From positions 124,001 to 188,000 of the forward strand of contig NZ_JWLC01000020.1 of assembly GCF_000813745.1 (NCBI RefSeq): a stretch of DNA of 64,000 nucleotides. Reading direction: 5' to 3'. The position numbers and the translations under genes were made by a program. This DNA comes from Leisingera sp. ANG-M1. Its GTDB lineage: Bacteria > Pseudomonadota > Alphaproteobacteria > Rhodobacterales > Rhodobacteraceae. The notes under the pieces are model-generated. The model saw only the letters and a program-made list of their open reading frames with translations. It ran no database searches and was not told the origin of the DNA. Shown here one piece after another: positions 8,322 to 17,569 of the stretch; positions within the stretch are counted from its first letter, which is position 1, and every line of letters begins with the position of its first letter.

Positions 8322-9029
8322 TCAGAACATCAGACGGGTCCCGAAGACGACCGAGAACACACCGTTCTCTTCACCGCTGGCGCGCAGCAGATCCGCCGTG
8401 CCGCCAAAGGATTCCTCGTAATTGACGCCGATGTAGGGAGAGACCGCCCGGTCGATCAGGTCATAGCTGAGCCGTAGCCCAGCCTCGATCGTAGCGCCGC
8501 CGGCCGATTGGCCGTAGGCAAGGTCATCCTGCAGCGGCACCGTCAGCTCCAGGTTCGGGACCAGGATCAGGCGGTTGGTCAGCAGCGCCTCATACTCGCC
8601 CTCAAAACGGAAGAACGAATAGTCCGACAGGTACAGGTCGGCGTCGATCTCGAACCATTGCGGCGCCAGCCCCTTGAGGCCCAGCACCGCGTTGTAGCGG
8701 TCCGGCAGTTCGTCCGGCGTGCTGGCCTGCACCCCCACGACAGCGTCGAAAAAGGTGGAAACCGGGAACTGCAGCCGCAGCTGGTTCTCCAGGGCTTCAA
8801 ATTCGCCGGAGCCCTGCTCCCGCTCGCCTTCGCTGCGCCAGACGAATTTCAGCTCGTCGGTGCCGATCATGGCGTCGAAGTCCCAGACAAAGGCGTCTTC
8901 GCCGTCGCTTTGCCGGTATTCCAGCTGCTCGGCCTGTAGGCCGTAGATCAGTTGCTCTGCTCCGGCGGGGGCGGACCACAGCGCCGCCACACCGGCCGCG
9001 GCGGCCGCCGAGATGCGTGTCTTGCTCAT
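8322..9029 (-). CDS. copB: Outer-membrane copper resistance protein CopB
   Basis: This 235-residue protein has a signal peptide (residues 1-24, ending AGA) and a C-terminal beta-barrel pattern ending in Phe (VFGTRLMF), as expected for an outer-membrane protein. It matches the CopB/PcoB family along its length. It lacks the long Met/His-rich N-terminal region seen in Pseudomonas CopB, so it is the short form. It follows copA at a 28-base distance and partners CopA in periplasmic copper sequestration. Confidence 0.9.
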   Translation of the reverse strand: MSKTRISAAAAAGVAALWSAPAGAEQLIYGLQAEQLEYRQSDGEDAFVWDFDAMIGTDELKFVWRSEGEREQGSGEFEALENQLRLQFPVSTFFDAVVGVQASTPDELPDRYNAVLGLKGLAPQWFEIDADLYLSDYSFFRFEGEYEALLTNRLILVPNLELTVPLQDDLAYGQSAGGATIEAGLRLSYDLIDRAVSPYIGVNYEESFGGTADLLRASGEENGVFSVVFGTRLMF

Positions 9030-9057
9030 GTTTTTGTCTCTTTCTGATCTGGCACGG

Positions 9058-10890
9058 TCAAGCCGGGCCGCCTTCGATGATCACCTTGCGGAACATGCCC
9101 GCATCTGCGTGGTAGGAGAGGTGGCAATGGAAGGCCCACTGGCCGGTCACATCGACTTCGGTCTCGGTATAGACGGTGGTGCCCGGTGCCACGCTGATGG
9201 TGTGCTTGATCGGGTCGCGGCGGCCCTTGCCGGTGTCCACGATCGTCCACATGCCGTGCAGGTGCATCGGGTGCGCCATCATGGTTTCATTGACGAATTT
9301 GAACCGGACCCGCTCGCCGTACTTCAGCCTCAGCGGCTCGGCTTCCGAGAGCTTCTTGCCGTTGATTGACCAGATGTAGCGCTCCATGTTGCCGGTGAGG
9401 CGCAGCTCGATTTCCCGTGTCGCAGGCCGGTCTCTATAGAGCGGCCGGCGGGCGCTGAGGTCATCGTAGGACAGGAACTTGCCGCCGTTTGCCGCGCTTG
9501 GGGTAAGGCCGCTGCCCGCCGCATAGAACCCTTCCTGTTCGCCAGCCATCGCCATTTGATGCCCGCCGTGGTTCATCCCGGCCATGCCGCTGTCTTTGGA
9601 TGCCTTGGCCCCGCCCATGCTGTGCTGACTGTGATCCATACCCGCCATCGGCTCTGCCTTCGCAGGCGCGGCCATATTGTGCTGGCTGTGGTCCATTCCT
9701 GCCATGGACTGGCTGTCCGAGGCGGCCTGCATCTGATGCTGGCTGTGATCCATGCCCGACATCATCATCACGCTGTCGGACGAGCCTGTGTCGCTGCGCA
9801 TCACATGGCCTTCCATGCCCATGCCGCCCATCATGCCGGCCATATCGGCCATCGTCAGCCGCGGCTTGGGCCGCATCGCGGGGACCGGCCCGGCCAGGCC
9901 TTCGCGCGGCGCCAGGGTGCCGCGCACCATCGCGGTGCGGCCCATGGATTCCGCCAAAATGCTGTAGGCACGGCTTTCGCGGGGCTGGACAATCACGTCA
10001 TAGGTCTCCGCCACCGCAATCCGCAGCTCATCCACGGTGACCGGCTTCACGTCATTGCCGTCAGCCTGAACCACGGTCATCTTCAGCCCCGGGATCCGCA
10101 CATCGAAATAGGCCATCGCAGAGGAGTTGATCAGCCGCAGCCGGACTTTCTCGCCAGGCTTGAATAGCCCGGTCCAGTTCTGCGCCGTGCTCTGGCCGTT
10201 GATCATCGGGGTGAATCCTTGGACGTCTTCGATGTCGGTCGGCATCATCCGCATCCGGCCCCACATCTTGCGGTCTTCCAGCGCCGCTTTCAGCCCCATG
10301 CTGCCGGAATCCTCGATCAGATCCTGCAGCGAGCGCTGCGAGCGGTTGTAGTAATCCGCCGACATCTTGAGATTGCGCATGATCCGCTTGCCGCGGTGCG
10401 GGTGGGTGTCCGTCAGCTGAACCACATAGTCGCGGTCCGCCCGCACTGTCTCTCCGCGTTTCGGCTCGATCACGATGGCGCCATAGGCCCCGTCGGGTTC
10501 CTGGAATCCGGAATGGCTGTGGAACCAGTAAGTACCGGCCTGCACGATCGGAAATTTATAGGTGAAGGTCTCGCCCGGCTTGATGCCGTCAAAGCTGATC
10601 TCCGGCACCCCGTCCTGGTCAAACGGCAAGATCAGCCCGTGCCAATGGATCGAGGTGTCTTCGCGCAGGTTGTTGGTGACGTTGAGGGTAACCTCTTCGC
10701 CCTCGCGGAAGCGCAGGATGGTCGGGGTCTGGCTGTTGTTGTAGCCGACACCGGACTTGCGGAAGTCCCCGGCGTCGATGCGGATCTTGTCCACGGTGAT
10801 GTCATAGGTCCCGGCCTGGGCCGCGGCAGCGGCGGACAGGGCAAGGGCGGCGCCGGCAATGGCCGCGCGCAAAGATACGATGGGGTTCAT
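9058..10890 (-). CDS. copA: Multicopper oxidase CopA, copper resistance
   Basis: This 610-residue periplasmic multicopper oxidase oxidises Cu(I) and binds copper. Three cupredoxin domains are recognisable with the ligands HWHG, FWFHSHSG, HPMHLHGMW and HCHLSYHADAGM. Between domains 2 and 3 lies a Met/His-rich insert of about 100 residues with three MDHSQH copies and a MNHGGH variant. I placed the start at ATG 10890, behind AAGGAC, giving a hydrophobic signal ending AQA; a 14-residue upstream extension has no ribosome site. The signal lacks the usual twin-arginine motif. It is the first gene of the copA-copB-cupredoxin operon. Confidence 0.95.
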   Translation of the reverse strand: MNPIVSLRAAIAGAALALSAAAAAQAGTYDITVDKIRIDAGDFRKSGVGYNNSQTPTILRFREGEEVTLNVTNNLREDTSIHWHGLILPFDQDGVPEISFDGIKPGETFTYKFPIVQAGTYWFHSHSGFQEPDGAYGAIVIEPKRGETVRADRDYVVQLTDTHPHRGKRIMRNLKMSADYYNRSQRSLQDLIEDSGSMGLKAALEDRKMWGRMRMMPTDIEDVQGFTPMINGQSTAQNWTGLFKPGEKVRLRLINSSAMAYFDVRIPGLKMTVVQADGNDVKPVTVDELRIAVAETYDVIVQPRESRAYSILAESMGRTAMVRGTLAPREGLAGPVPAMRPKPRLTMADMAGMMGGMGMEGHVMRSDTGSSDSVMMMSGMDHSQHQMQAASDSQSMAGMDHSQHNMAAPAKAEPMAGMDHSQHSMGGAKASKDSGMAGMNHGGHQMAMAGEQEGFYAAGSGLTPSAANGGKFLSYDDLSARRPLYRDRPATREIELRLTGNMERYIWSINGKKLSEAEPLRLKYGERVRFKFVNETMMAHPMHLHGMWTIVDTGKGRRDPIKHTISVAPGTTVYTETEVDVTGQWAFHCHLSYHADAGMFRKVIIEGGPA

Positions 10891-11056
10891 CGTCAGTCCT
10901 TGTATTGTTTGGGAATTCGTCGGGTGAGCCACTTTGGGCAGCCTCTGGCGCTGTGCTCAGTCAATTGCCGAGACACACGTTCAATGCGCGCGAAGCTTGC
11001 CAATGCGCACCGCAGGTTGATGGCGGCACGGCAGCAGTGGATTTAGTCTTGAAGGT

Positions 11057-11380
11057 TCACGCCTTTGGAGGCGGAATATGCGCCTCGGGCATCGCCGACG
11101 CTTGGCCGGAGCCGTTCAGCAGAACGGACAGTTTGCCTGTATTCTCAGCAACGGAAAGCTTTTGCCACGGCTGCAATGCAACGGGCACCTCGCAGGCAGC
11201 GGCCTTGTGGCAGGGGCCGGAACCCGTGTGGGTGTGACTGTCTGCCACTTCATGCTGAGCGGCGGCTGCAACCGCAGCCTGGCCTTCGGCCTCTGCAGTC
11301 AAGGGCGCAAGCAGCGCGGACATCGCCAGGACCAGTGCCAGCGCAAATGCCGTCCACAATTTCGCCGCCCGCTGGCGCAT
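11057..11380 (-). CDS. Small exported His/Cys-containing hypothetical protein
   Basis: This 107-residue protein has an N-terminal signal-like helix (residues 8-30). A short metal-ligand-like stretch, HTHTGSGPCHKAAACEVP, and a C-terminal HIPPPKA tail follow. I do not recognise a characterised family. It lies upstream of copA on the same strand, 166 bases away, and resembles the 3761-4138 product in design but not in sequence. A role in copper handling or sensing is a guess from position. Confidence 0.55.
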   Translation of the reverse strand: MRQRAAKLWTAFALALVLAMSALLAPLTAEAEGQAAVAAAAQHEVADSHTHTGSGPCHKAAACEVPVALQPWQKLSVAENTGKLSVLLNGSGQASAMPEAHIPPPKA

Positions 11381-11775
11381 CCGGAAGCCCTTTCCATTCT
11401 TGCCATGTTTAGCTAGCTGCCGCAGGCCGGCAACTCAAGGATACGTTTTGATACATTGCCCTGCAGCTGTTCAACGCGCAGCTTGCGAGCAGGAGCCTGC
11501 AAGGACGAGTTATTCGGTGCAGCATAGCTTTGATTGTGACCTCCGCCGAAGAGCCTGACAGTTCGAGTCCATGGCTGAGGTTGGCCAGCTGGAGGCCATC
11601 ACCTGCACGGCAAGTAAAGATCAATGCTATTGGGCCGTCTATCCGGGTGATGGGCCACCTCGCATGTCCCCACTTCCAAGCTAGAAGCCGTAAACACTCT
11701 GCTTGCGACCGCACATGCCTGTTAAAATTCATGCATTTATTGAAGATTCCGGCCCAAAATGGCATTGTTAGCATT
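11381..11775. other. Divergent intergenic region upstream of the MacA-type gene
   Basis: The region lies between two divergent genes and must carry both promoters. Open frames that cross it are low quality. I could not identify a defined operator. The first in-frame ATGs of the plus gene (11731 and 11776) lack a strong ribosome site. Confidence 0.4.
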
Positions 11776-13104
11776 ATGCTGAAGTTGTTCTCGATAACTT
11801 TGGCCCTTTTGGCCCTGACCGCTTTTGTTTCACTGCGGCCGGAGCCTGGCACGGAAACGACTTACCTCTCACACCCTGTAGAGCATGGCCCGCTGATCGA
11901 ACTTGTAACCGCGACCGGAACCCTGGATGCGCTGGTGAAAGTGGATATCAGCTCTCAAGTTTCAGGTCGGATTGCCGAGGTGAAAGCCGGGTTCAACAGC
12001 CGCGTCAGCAAGGGCGAAACCCTGGCCATCATTGACCGTGAAGGGTTTCAGGCACGTGTCGAAGAAGCCAAAGCCGCGGTTGAAATCGCGCTGGCAGCGG
12101 TTGAGGTTCAAAGCGCCACACTTGAAAAGGCCGCGGTAGACATTGAAACGGCCCGGCAGGAGCTGAACGTTTTCCACGCCAGAATTGATCAGGCCGCTGC
12201 CAGCCTGTCGCTTGCGCGGGCACGGCTTGCCCGCAGGGAGGCCTTGCAGAAGAACGGGACCGTCTCGGCGGCTGATGTGGAAGATGACCAGAGTGCGGTG
12301 CTGAGTGCAGAAGCACAGCTGCGCGAAGCGGAAGCGCAGCTGGCAGCGGGCAGCCAGAGGATTGAGGCAGCACGGGCCGAACACGCCCGGGCCCGGGCGG
12401 AACTTGCAGGGGCGCGGGCGAATGTGCCTCAGCGCCAGGCGGCCCTGCAACTGGCCCAGGTCGAATTGGAGCGCACCGCGATCCGGGCTCCGATCGATGG
12501 TGTTGTCATCGACCGCAGTGTGGATGAGGGGCAAACCGTTGCCGCAACGCTTGAAGCGCCGAAACTGTTTACGATTGCCGAGGAGCTGAGCCGGATGGTC
12601 GTTCATGTCAGTGTGGATGAGACCGACATAGGACACATCCGGACCGGCCAGTCAGCCGTGTTCTCCGTTGATGCTTACCCGGCAAAGCAGTTCTCAGGAA
12701 CCGTGAGCGAAATCAGGAAGTCTGCGAAAGTTTTTCAGAACATCGTCACCTACACTGTGGTTCTGAACACGGAAAATCCTGGCGACTTGCTGTTCCCGGG
12801 CATGACAGCATTGGTCGACATCGCAATCCGCGAGACCGACCCGGCCCTGAAAGTGCCAACCAGCGCTTTGGCTTTCCAACCGTCCCAGAACGGCCTGACA
12901 CAGGAGGCTGGCGGGCAGCCGGCTGTCTGGCGCCTGGATCCATCCGGCACTCCGGAGCCTGTGCCGGTTCTTCCTGGTGAGCAGGACGCCAGCCACACGG
13001 CTGTGACCTCGGAGCAACTCAAGGAGGGCGACCTGGTCATCAGCGGTGAAATCAAGACACAAGCCGAAAGCCGGTTGCAGCAGATCTTCCGGAACAGGTG
13101 GTAG
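11776..13104 (+). CDS. Periplasmic adaptor subunit, MacA/HlyD type
   Basis: This 442-residue membrane-fusion protein has an N-terminal membrane anchor (residues 1-18). A biotinyl-lipoyl half (TATGTLDALVKVDISSQVSG), a long alpha-helical hairpin rich in Ala/Glu (about residues 90-235), a second lipoyl half (IRAPIDGVVIDRSVDEGQTV) and beta-barrel domains follow. It bridges an inner-membrane MacB-type pump to an outer-membrane channel. ATG 11776 was chosen because the hydrophobic anchor begins there. It overlaps nothing and ends 5 bases before the ATPase start, so the three genes form one operon. Confidence 0.88.
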   Translation: MLKLFSITLALLALTAFVSLRPEPGTETTYLSHPVEHGPLIELVTATGTLDALVKVDISSQVSGRIAEVKAGFNSRVSKGETLAIIDREGFQARVEEAKAAVEIALAAVEVQSATLEKAAVDIETARQELNVFHARIDQAAASLSLARARLARREALQKNGTVSAADVEDDQSAVLSAEAQLREAEAQLAAGSQRIEAARAEHARARAELAGARANVPQRQAALQLAQVELERTAIRAPIDGVVIDRSVDEGQTVAATLEAPKLFTIAEELSRMVVHVSVDETDIGHIRTGQSAVFSVDAYPAKQFSGTVSEIRKSAKVFQNIVTYTVVLNTENPGDLLFPGMTALVDIAIRETDPALKVPTSALAFQPSQNGLTQEAGGQPAVWRLDPSGTPEPVPVLPGEQDASHTAVTSEQLKEGDLVISGEIKTQAESRLQQIFRNRW

Positions 13105-13109
13105 CACCC

Positions 13110-13910
13110 ATGCTCATTGAGGCGCGGAAAATCTGCAGAAGCTACCGGACCGGCACATCACGGGTTGAGGCAGTGCGCAGCTGTTCCTTTTCTTTGGCGG
13201 CCGGCGAGTTCCTGGCAATCACCGGCCCAAGCGGATCCGGAAAATCCACTCTGATGTCCATTCTTGGCCTGCTGGAGCGGCCTGCTTCCGGCTCCCTCTG
13301 GTTTCGGGGAAAGGACACAGGGGAGATGTCGGCCGGCATTCGCGCCAGGCTTCGGAACCAGGAGCTTGGGTTTGTGTTCCAGTCGTACAATCTGCTGCCC
13401 CGGCTCACCGCCTTGGAGAATGTGGAACTGCCAATGATCTATGCGGGGATGCGGGCGGCCAAGCGCAAGAGCCGGGCGCGTGCTTTGCTCCGCAAGACCG
13501 GGCTGGAGGACCGCCGGAACCACTTCCCGAACCAGTTGTCAGGCGGCGAACAGCAGCGGATTGCTATCGCCAGGGCGCTGGCCAACGACCCCGGACTGAT
13601 CCTGGCGGACGAACCGACCGGTGCGCTCGACAGCGGGAAGGGCCGGCAAATCCTTGCTCTGTTTCAAGAGATCAATGCTGAAGGACGCTCTATAGCGGTC
13701 ATTACGCATGACGAGGATGTGGCCCGCCGTGCAGACCGCATTCTGCGCATGAAAGACGGTGAAATCATCGGCGATGAACAGGTGGATCCGGACAGCCGGA
13801 TGCTGCCAGAAACCTCCGCCCGGTTTGTGCGTCATCAGACTGGAGCGGGACAGCTTGCCGCCGGTGAAGGCTCTGGCAAGAGCCGGGGAGGCGGCGATGC
13901 CTCTGTTTGA
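13110..13910 (+). CDS. ABC transporter ATPase, MacB/LolD type
   Basis: This 266-residue ATPase has Walker A (GPSGSGKST) near residue 40, a Q-loop (FVFQSYN), signature LSGGEQQR, Walker B ([12 protein letters not shown]) and the H-loop (ITHDED). This is the MacB/LolD/FtsE class. ATG 13110 is preceded by AGGTGG; a GTG at 13098 is possible but less well placed. A Gly/Ser-rich tail of about 35 residues after the core is unusual. It overlaps the permease gene by 14 bases. Confidence 0.9.
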   Translation: MLIEARKICRSYRTGTSRVEAVRSCSFSLAAGEFLAITGPSGSGKSTLMSILGLLERPASGSLWFRGKDTGEMSAGIRARLRNQELGFVFQSYNLLPRLTALENVELPMIYAGMRAAKRKSRARALLRKTGLEDRRNHFPNQLSGGEQQRIAIARALANDPGLILADEPTGALDSGKGRQILALFQEINAEGRSIAVITHDEDVARRADRILRMKDGEIIGDEQVDPDSRMLPETSARFVRHQTGAGQLAAGEGSGKSRGGGDASV

Positions 13911-15132
13911 AAGCCTCCGGCTTGCCTTGCGGGCGCTGCGGGCAAACCTGCTGCGCAGTTTCCTGACGATGCTGGGCATTATTGTCGGGGTCACCTCGGT
14001 TGTGGCGATGGTGGCCTTCGCGGCTGGTGCACAGCGGGAGATCGACCGGCAGATCAAAACGCTTGGCGCCAATGTGCTGATGATTGTGCCTGAGCTGAAC
14101 CGGGGAACCGATGCTAAGGCGGGCCTGTACCAAGCGGCCATCCTGCGGGAAGCCGACGCGGACGCGATTGAGGCGCATATCCCTCAGGTCATTGCTGCAG
14201 CGCCTTCCACCCGGGCCGAACTGCAAGTGATCAACAGGAACCGAAACACCTGGGTTACCGTCAATGGCACGACTGCGCGCTACTTCTCCATCCGCGAATG
14301 GCCTATAAGCCGCGGACGGCTGTTTTCCAGCAAAGAGCAAACAAACGGCGGCAAGGTTGCCCTGCTGGGGCAGGACACTGCCGAAAAACTGTTCGGGGAA
14401 AGCGACCCGGTCGGCCAGACCATCCGCATCCTTTCGGTGCCGTTCGAAGTCATCGGAATCCTGGCAGAGAAAGGCACTTCGGGCTCCGGGCGGGCGCAGG
14501 ATGAGATAATCTTCATTCCGATCAGCACCGCGCAACGCCGGTTGTTCGGGAGTGCAAATCCGGTTCATCGCGGGTCGGTCGACTACATTCTGGCCAAGGC
14601 ATCTACGGCTGCTGCGGTGCCGCTGGCAGAACAGGAGACCACCCGGCTGCTGCGGCAACGGCACCGGATACCGGCAGGCCGCGCAAACGATTTCCGCATT
14701 GTCGACCCGGCCTCGCTGATGGAGGCCCGGCACGCAGCTTCGCGCACTATCGGCTGGCTGCTGGCTGGGATCGCCGGAGTGTCGCTGGTTGTGGGCGGGA
14801 TCAGCATCATGAACATTATGCTAGTCTCAGTCGCTGAACGCACCCGCGAGATCGGGTTGCGGATGGCCGTCGGCGCCCGGCCCGGAGATGTGCAGTTTCA
14901 GTTCCTCATTGAGGCCGTACTGCTGTGTTTCCTGGGCGGGCTGATCGGCCTTGCCGCCGGGGCTGCACTGGCATTTGGCGCCAGCAAACTGGCCGGCTGG
15001 CCGGTTTTTCTGAGCCCCCTGTCGCTAATCGGTGCGGTTGGGCTGGCATCGGCCGTGGGGATGGTTTTCGGTTTCTTCCCGGCGAGGCGTGCATCGCGCC
15101 TGGATCCGGTAACGGCGCTGCGGATGGAATAA
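13897..15132 (+). CDS. ABC transporter permease, MacB/FtsX type
   Basis: This 411-residue permease has a first transmembrane helix at residues 20-42, a periplasmic MacB core domain of about 210 residues and three C-terminal helices of the FtsX domain. MacB is usually a fusion of ATPase and permease; here they are separate genes with a 14-base overlap. ATG 13897 follows GGGGAGG. With the MacA-type adaptor it forms an export pump that should need a TolC-like channel encoded elsewhere. The substrate is unknown; adjacency to the copper island may be coincidence. Confidence 0.9.
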   Translation: MPLFESLRLALRALRANLLRSFLTMLGIIVGVTSVVAMVAFAAGAQREIDRQIKTLGANVLMIVPELNRGTDAKAGLYQAAILREADADAIEAHIPQVIAAAPSTRAELQVINRNRNTWVTVNGTTARYFSIREWPISRGRLFSSKEQTNGGKVALLGQDTAEKLFGESDPVGQTIRILSVPFEVIGILAEKGTSGSGRAQDEIIFIPISTAQRRLFGSANPVHRGSVDYILAKASTAAAVPLAEQETTRLLRQRHRIPAGRANDFRIVDPASLMEARHAASRTIGWLLAGIAGVSLVVGGISIMNIMLVSVAERTREIGLRMAVGARPGDVQFQFLIEAVLLCFLGGLIGLAAGAALAFGASKLAGWPVFLSPLSLIGAVGLASAVGMVFGFFPARRASRLDPVTALRME

Positions 15133-15135
15133 GCG

Positions 15136-15171
15136 CAAAAAACTGGCGCCCCCACGAGGGGAGGGGCGCCA
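15136..15171 (-). terminator. Strong terminator for the small exported protein genes
   Basis: TGGCGCCCC (15144-15152) pairs perfectly with GGGGCGCCA (15163-15171). On the minus strand the hairpin is followed by GTTTTTTG (15136-15143). It lies between the convergent permease gene and the small exported protein genes and may also slow transcription coming from the permease side. Confidence 0.85.
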
Positions 15172-15215
15172 TGCTGATCATCTTTCGGCCGGCCGCTGGA
15201 CCGGCAAAAGATGCG

Positions 15216-15476
15216 TCAGTTCGGATCAACATCCCTTGGGTGATCCTCATCCGGCTCGAAGTAGGGGCCGGCAAAGTCCACATTCTTTATGCAGATCCAC
15301 ATTTGTTTTCTATAGCTGTACCGCAGAATTTCGCCATCATTGCCTTCGCCATTGTTACCGCAGCGGCGCTCGGCCAGTTCCCTTTCTGTTGGCTTGTTGC
15401 CATTATCGTTGCCTGCAATTGCAGCAGGTGCGATAAACCCGATTATGAGTGCGGTACCCACGAGAATTTTTTTCAT
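15216..15476 (-). CDS. Small exported protein, paralogue of 15560-15814 product
   Basis: This 86-residue precursor has a clean signal peptide (MKKILVGTALIIGFIAPAAIA) and a mature chain of about 65 residues. The mature part has two Cys (RRCGNN and MWICIK) that could form a disulfide, and it ends in EDHPRDVDPN. GGTGGAGG precedes ATG 15476, which decides the start over an upstream frame. The signal sequence and the EDHPRD tail are shared with the next gene, so the pair arose by duplication. I do not recognise the family. Confidence 0.7.
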   Translation of the reverse strand: MKKILVGTALIIGFIAPAAIAGNDNGNKPTERELAERRCGNNGEGNDGEILRYSYRKQMWICIKNVDFAGPYFEPDEDHPRDVDPN

Positions 15477-15559
15477 AACAGCCTCCACCAGTTAACAAAG
15501 ACATTCTGCGAAACAGTAAGCACCCAGAAGGATTGGGGTCTTCTGCTTCCAGACGGGTA

Positions 15560-15814
15560 TCAATCCGGCACGTTTCCTGAGTTGCCAGGGTCCTGATCAC
15601 GCGGATGGTCTTCGGATGCGTTCGGCCCCTTGATGCACTTGAATCCGCGACGCGTCAGGATAACAGCTTCTGCACCGTTGCCATGACCGTGATTGGTGCA
15701 TTTGGCGATAGCCAGCAGGTAAGGGTTCTGCCCAACCTTCAAACCATTGTCTGCAATTGCTGCAGGTGCGCTGAACCCGGCTATAAGAGCCGTAGCAATG
15801 AATAGTTTCTTCAT
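15560..15814 (-). CDS. Small exported protein, paralogue of 15216-15476 product
   Basis: This 84-residue precursor has signal peptide MKKLFIATALIAGFSAPAAIA. The mature part has two Cys (IAKCTNHGHG and FKCIKG) in positions matching its neighbour, followed by SEDHPRDQDP. ATG 15814 is preceded by GGAGGCTGTT, nearly the same leader as the paralogue. The frame is open far upstream, but that part lacks a start with a ribosome site. Function is unknown; periplasmic or secreted location is inferred from the signal peptide. Confidence 0.7.
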   Translation of the reverse strand: MKKLFIATALIAGFSAPAAIADNGLKVGQNPYLLAIAKCTNHGHGNGAEAVILTRRGFKCIKGPNASEDHPRDQDPGNSGNVPD

Positions 15815-16060
15815 AACAGCCTCCACAGTTAACGAACTCCGCCACTGAACCAGAAACACCCGCACGCCGCATCGCTCAGATAGCCGGGCTGCGGCACAGG
15901 TAATGGCCCTCAAACTAGTGGTGGATTTCGCGCCCGCCTTGAACCTGCCTCCAGTATGAAACGGGAGGTTGCGCTCGCACTGCAATTGCTTGGAATCAGT
16001 CACAAAACTTGACCGAATTGCTGCGCCGCCGAAGGAAATGCTGCAGCCTTGCCTCGGAAA

Positions 16061-16654
16061 CTAATGCTCCATATGCGCAAGCAGCGAGACCAGCTCTCCC
16101 TGGCGATGCGTATTGGTCTTTTGAAAGACCGCGCGTAAATGACTGCGCGCGGTCCAGATGGAAATGTTCAGGTGCTGGGCGGCCTGTTTGAGGCTCAGCC
16201 CTTTTGACAGCTGCACGGCTACGGATGCCTCGGCAGGCGTGAGGTGGAACTCCTGCTGCAGCAATTCCGGGCAGAGCCCTGGCTGGTTCTCCACTTCCCT
16301 AATGCTGAGCAAGGACAGCGCCCCGTCCAGTTTCTGCCGGAAAGCAGGCGGCAGAGGGATTACATCAATGTAGACGGACTTCTCGTCGGATATTGGCAGT
16401 CTGACCGGCGGCGGCAGGGGTTTTGCAGAGGTTTCATCATACTCCATACCAGCCCGGATCAGACGGGACAGTTTCGCGTTTTGCAACGTGTCGCGGATCC
16501 GTATGTTTTTCCAGTGCAGCACCAGCTGGCAGGCGGGGCTGCCATTCAGCACGAGATCCAGATGAGCCAGATTTCCGCTTTCGTCCAAGGCCATCAAGCC
16601 ATAGCTCTTGCCGCCGAGAAGTTCGGTCCATTCTTCCAGCCAAACAGAAGCCAA
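16061..16654 (-). CDS. LuxR-type helix-turn-helix regulator
   Basis: This 197-residue protein has a C-terminal LuxR/NarL HTH (residues 135-195: LTPAEASVAVQLSKGLSLKQ and the recognition helix SIWTARSHLRAVFQKT). The N-terminal 120 residues resemble the sensor-like part of roseobacter LuxR-like proteins but have no phospho-acceptor Asp or clear autoinducer domain. It lies alone on the minus strand between the small exported proteins and a gene-poor stretch. Targets are unknown. Confidence 0.75.
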   Translation of the reverse strand: MASVWLEEWTELLGGKSYGLMALDESGNLAHLDLVLNGSPACQLVLHWKNIRIRDTLQNAKLSRLIRAGMEYDETSAKPLPPPVRLPISDEKSVYIDVIPLPPAFRQKLDGALSLLSIREVENQPGLCPELLQQEFHLTPAEASVAVQLSKGLSLKQAAQHLNISIWTARSHLRAVFQKTNTHRQGELVSLLAHMEH

Positions 16655-17569
16655 CGTGCTGCCCCCTTCATCACGTTCCGCGGTAATCGCAACCGGCTCG
16701 ACCTGGCCTCGGGCGTGAAATGCTATAGGGAAGCCGCTGCGGCAAAAGATGTTTGGCGAAGAGAAAAGTTCATTGCCCCAAGCTTAGTCAGCGGGCAGGC
16801 ACTCACGTCTGGCAGTAAAGCCCTGCGTTCCACTTGCACTTCTTACACATTCCATACTTCATATGCACGGAAATGTAAATCAGAGGGTTCCGGGGCGCAG
16901 TGAGGCGTTCAAAAAGTGGAGTCTGTATTCTGAATGCTTTCAACTACTTAACTTGCAGATTGATGAACGGAAAGAATATGGCAGCCTGCAAAGGCCGCCG
17001 GTGTGTTTGCCATTCCTATATTCAACCAGGTGCAATACTGCTCATCCTTGGCGGATTTGGTCTGCTGGCAGATGTGGGGAAAACAGCACGCCCAGAAGCT
17101 GCCCGGCTTCGATGGCGTGCAGATAGTGCTGTGCAGGCATGGAGCAAGATAAGCGTATTCACGGGTTGGGCTTGTTCCAGTCATCCTCCGCGCCAGGCGT
17201 GAATGACGACAGGCAGCCCGAAACGGACGTGGCCCTCCTGTCTATTTAGCGAAAAGCACACCTTCGCGAAGGCTTCGCTGAACTTCCATACTACAGACCA
17301 AGCCAACATGGGCCGAACGGCGGCTATTAATTCCGATCTCTTGCTGTGTCATTGCCAGAATGAGCACCCTCGAGGAAACCAGCCCCCATGCAGGCCGTCT
17401 ACCGATCAGCAGCGGGGGGTGTTTACGCGATTGGCGAGTAGGATTGCAGTTTTGAAGATAGGTGACCGGTGGTCTCTTGTTTGGCGGCCGATGGTTTCCT
17501 TTGTGTCGTGTGCAGCAACCCGGACATGAGAGACAAACAATGAAGCGAAGGCTCTGAAAGGAGAAAGTG
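16655..17569. other. Gene-poor stretch of about 0.9 kb
   Basis: No open frame here has both a credible start and a recognisable family. Short frames (for example plus 16863-17126 and 17203-17529) have irregular composition. Base composition is less G+C-rich than the flanks. I see no tRNA, terminator or insertion sequence end. It may be an eroded remnant. Confidence 0.45.

Noticed and set aside
9590-9780. Short repeats that could suggest a CRISPR array
   Set aside because: The repeats encode MDHSQH motifs in frame within copA and have unequal, coding spacers.
17203-17529. Plus-strand open frame of 108 codons before the TetR gene
   Set aside because: Composition unlike a folded protein, no ribosome site and no family.
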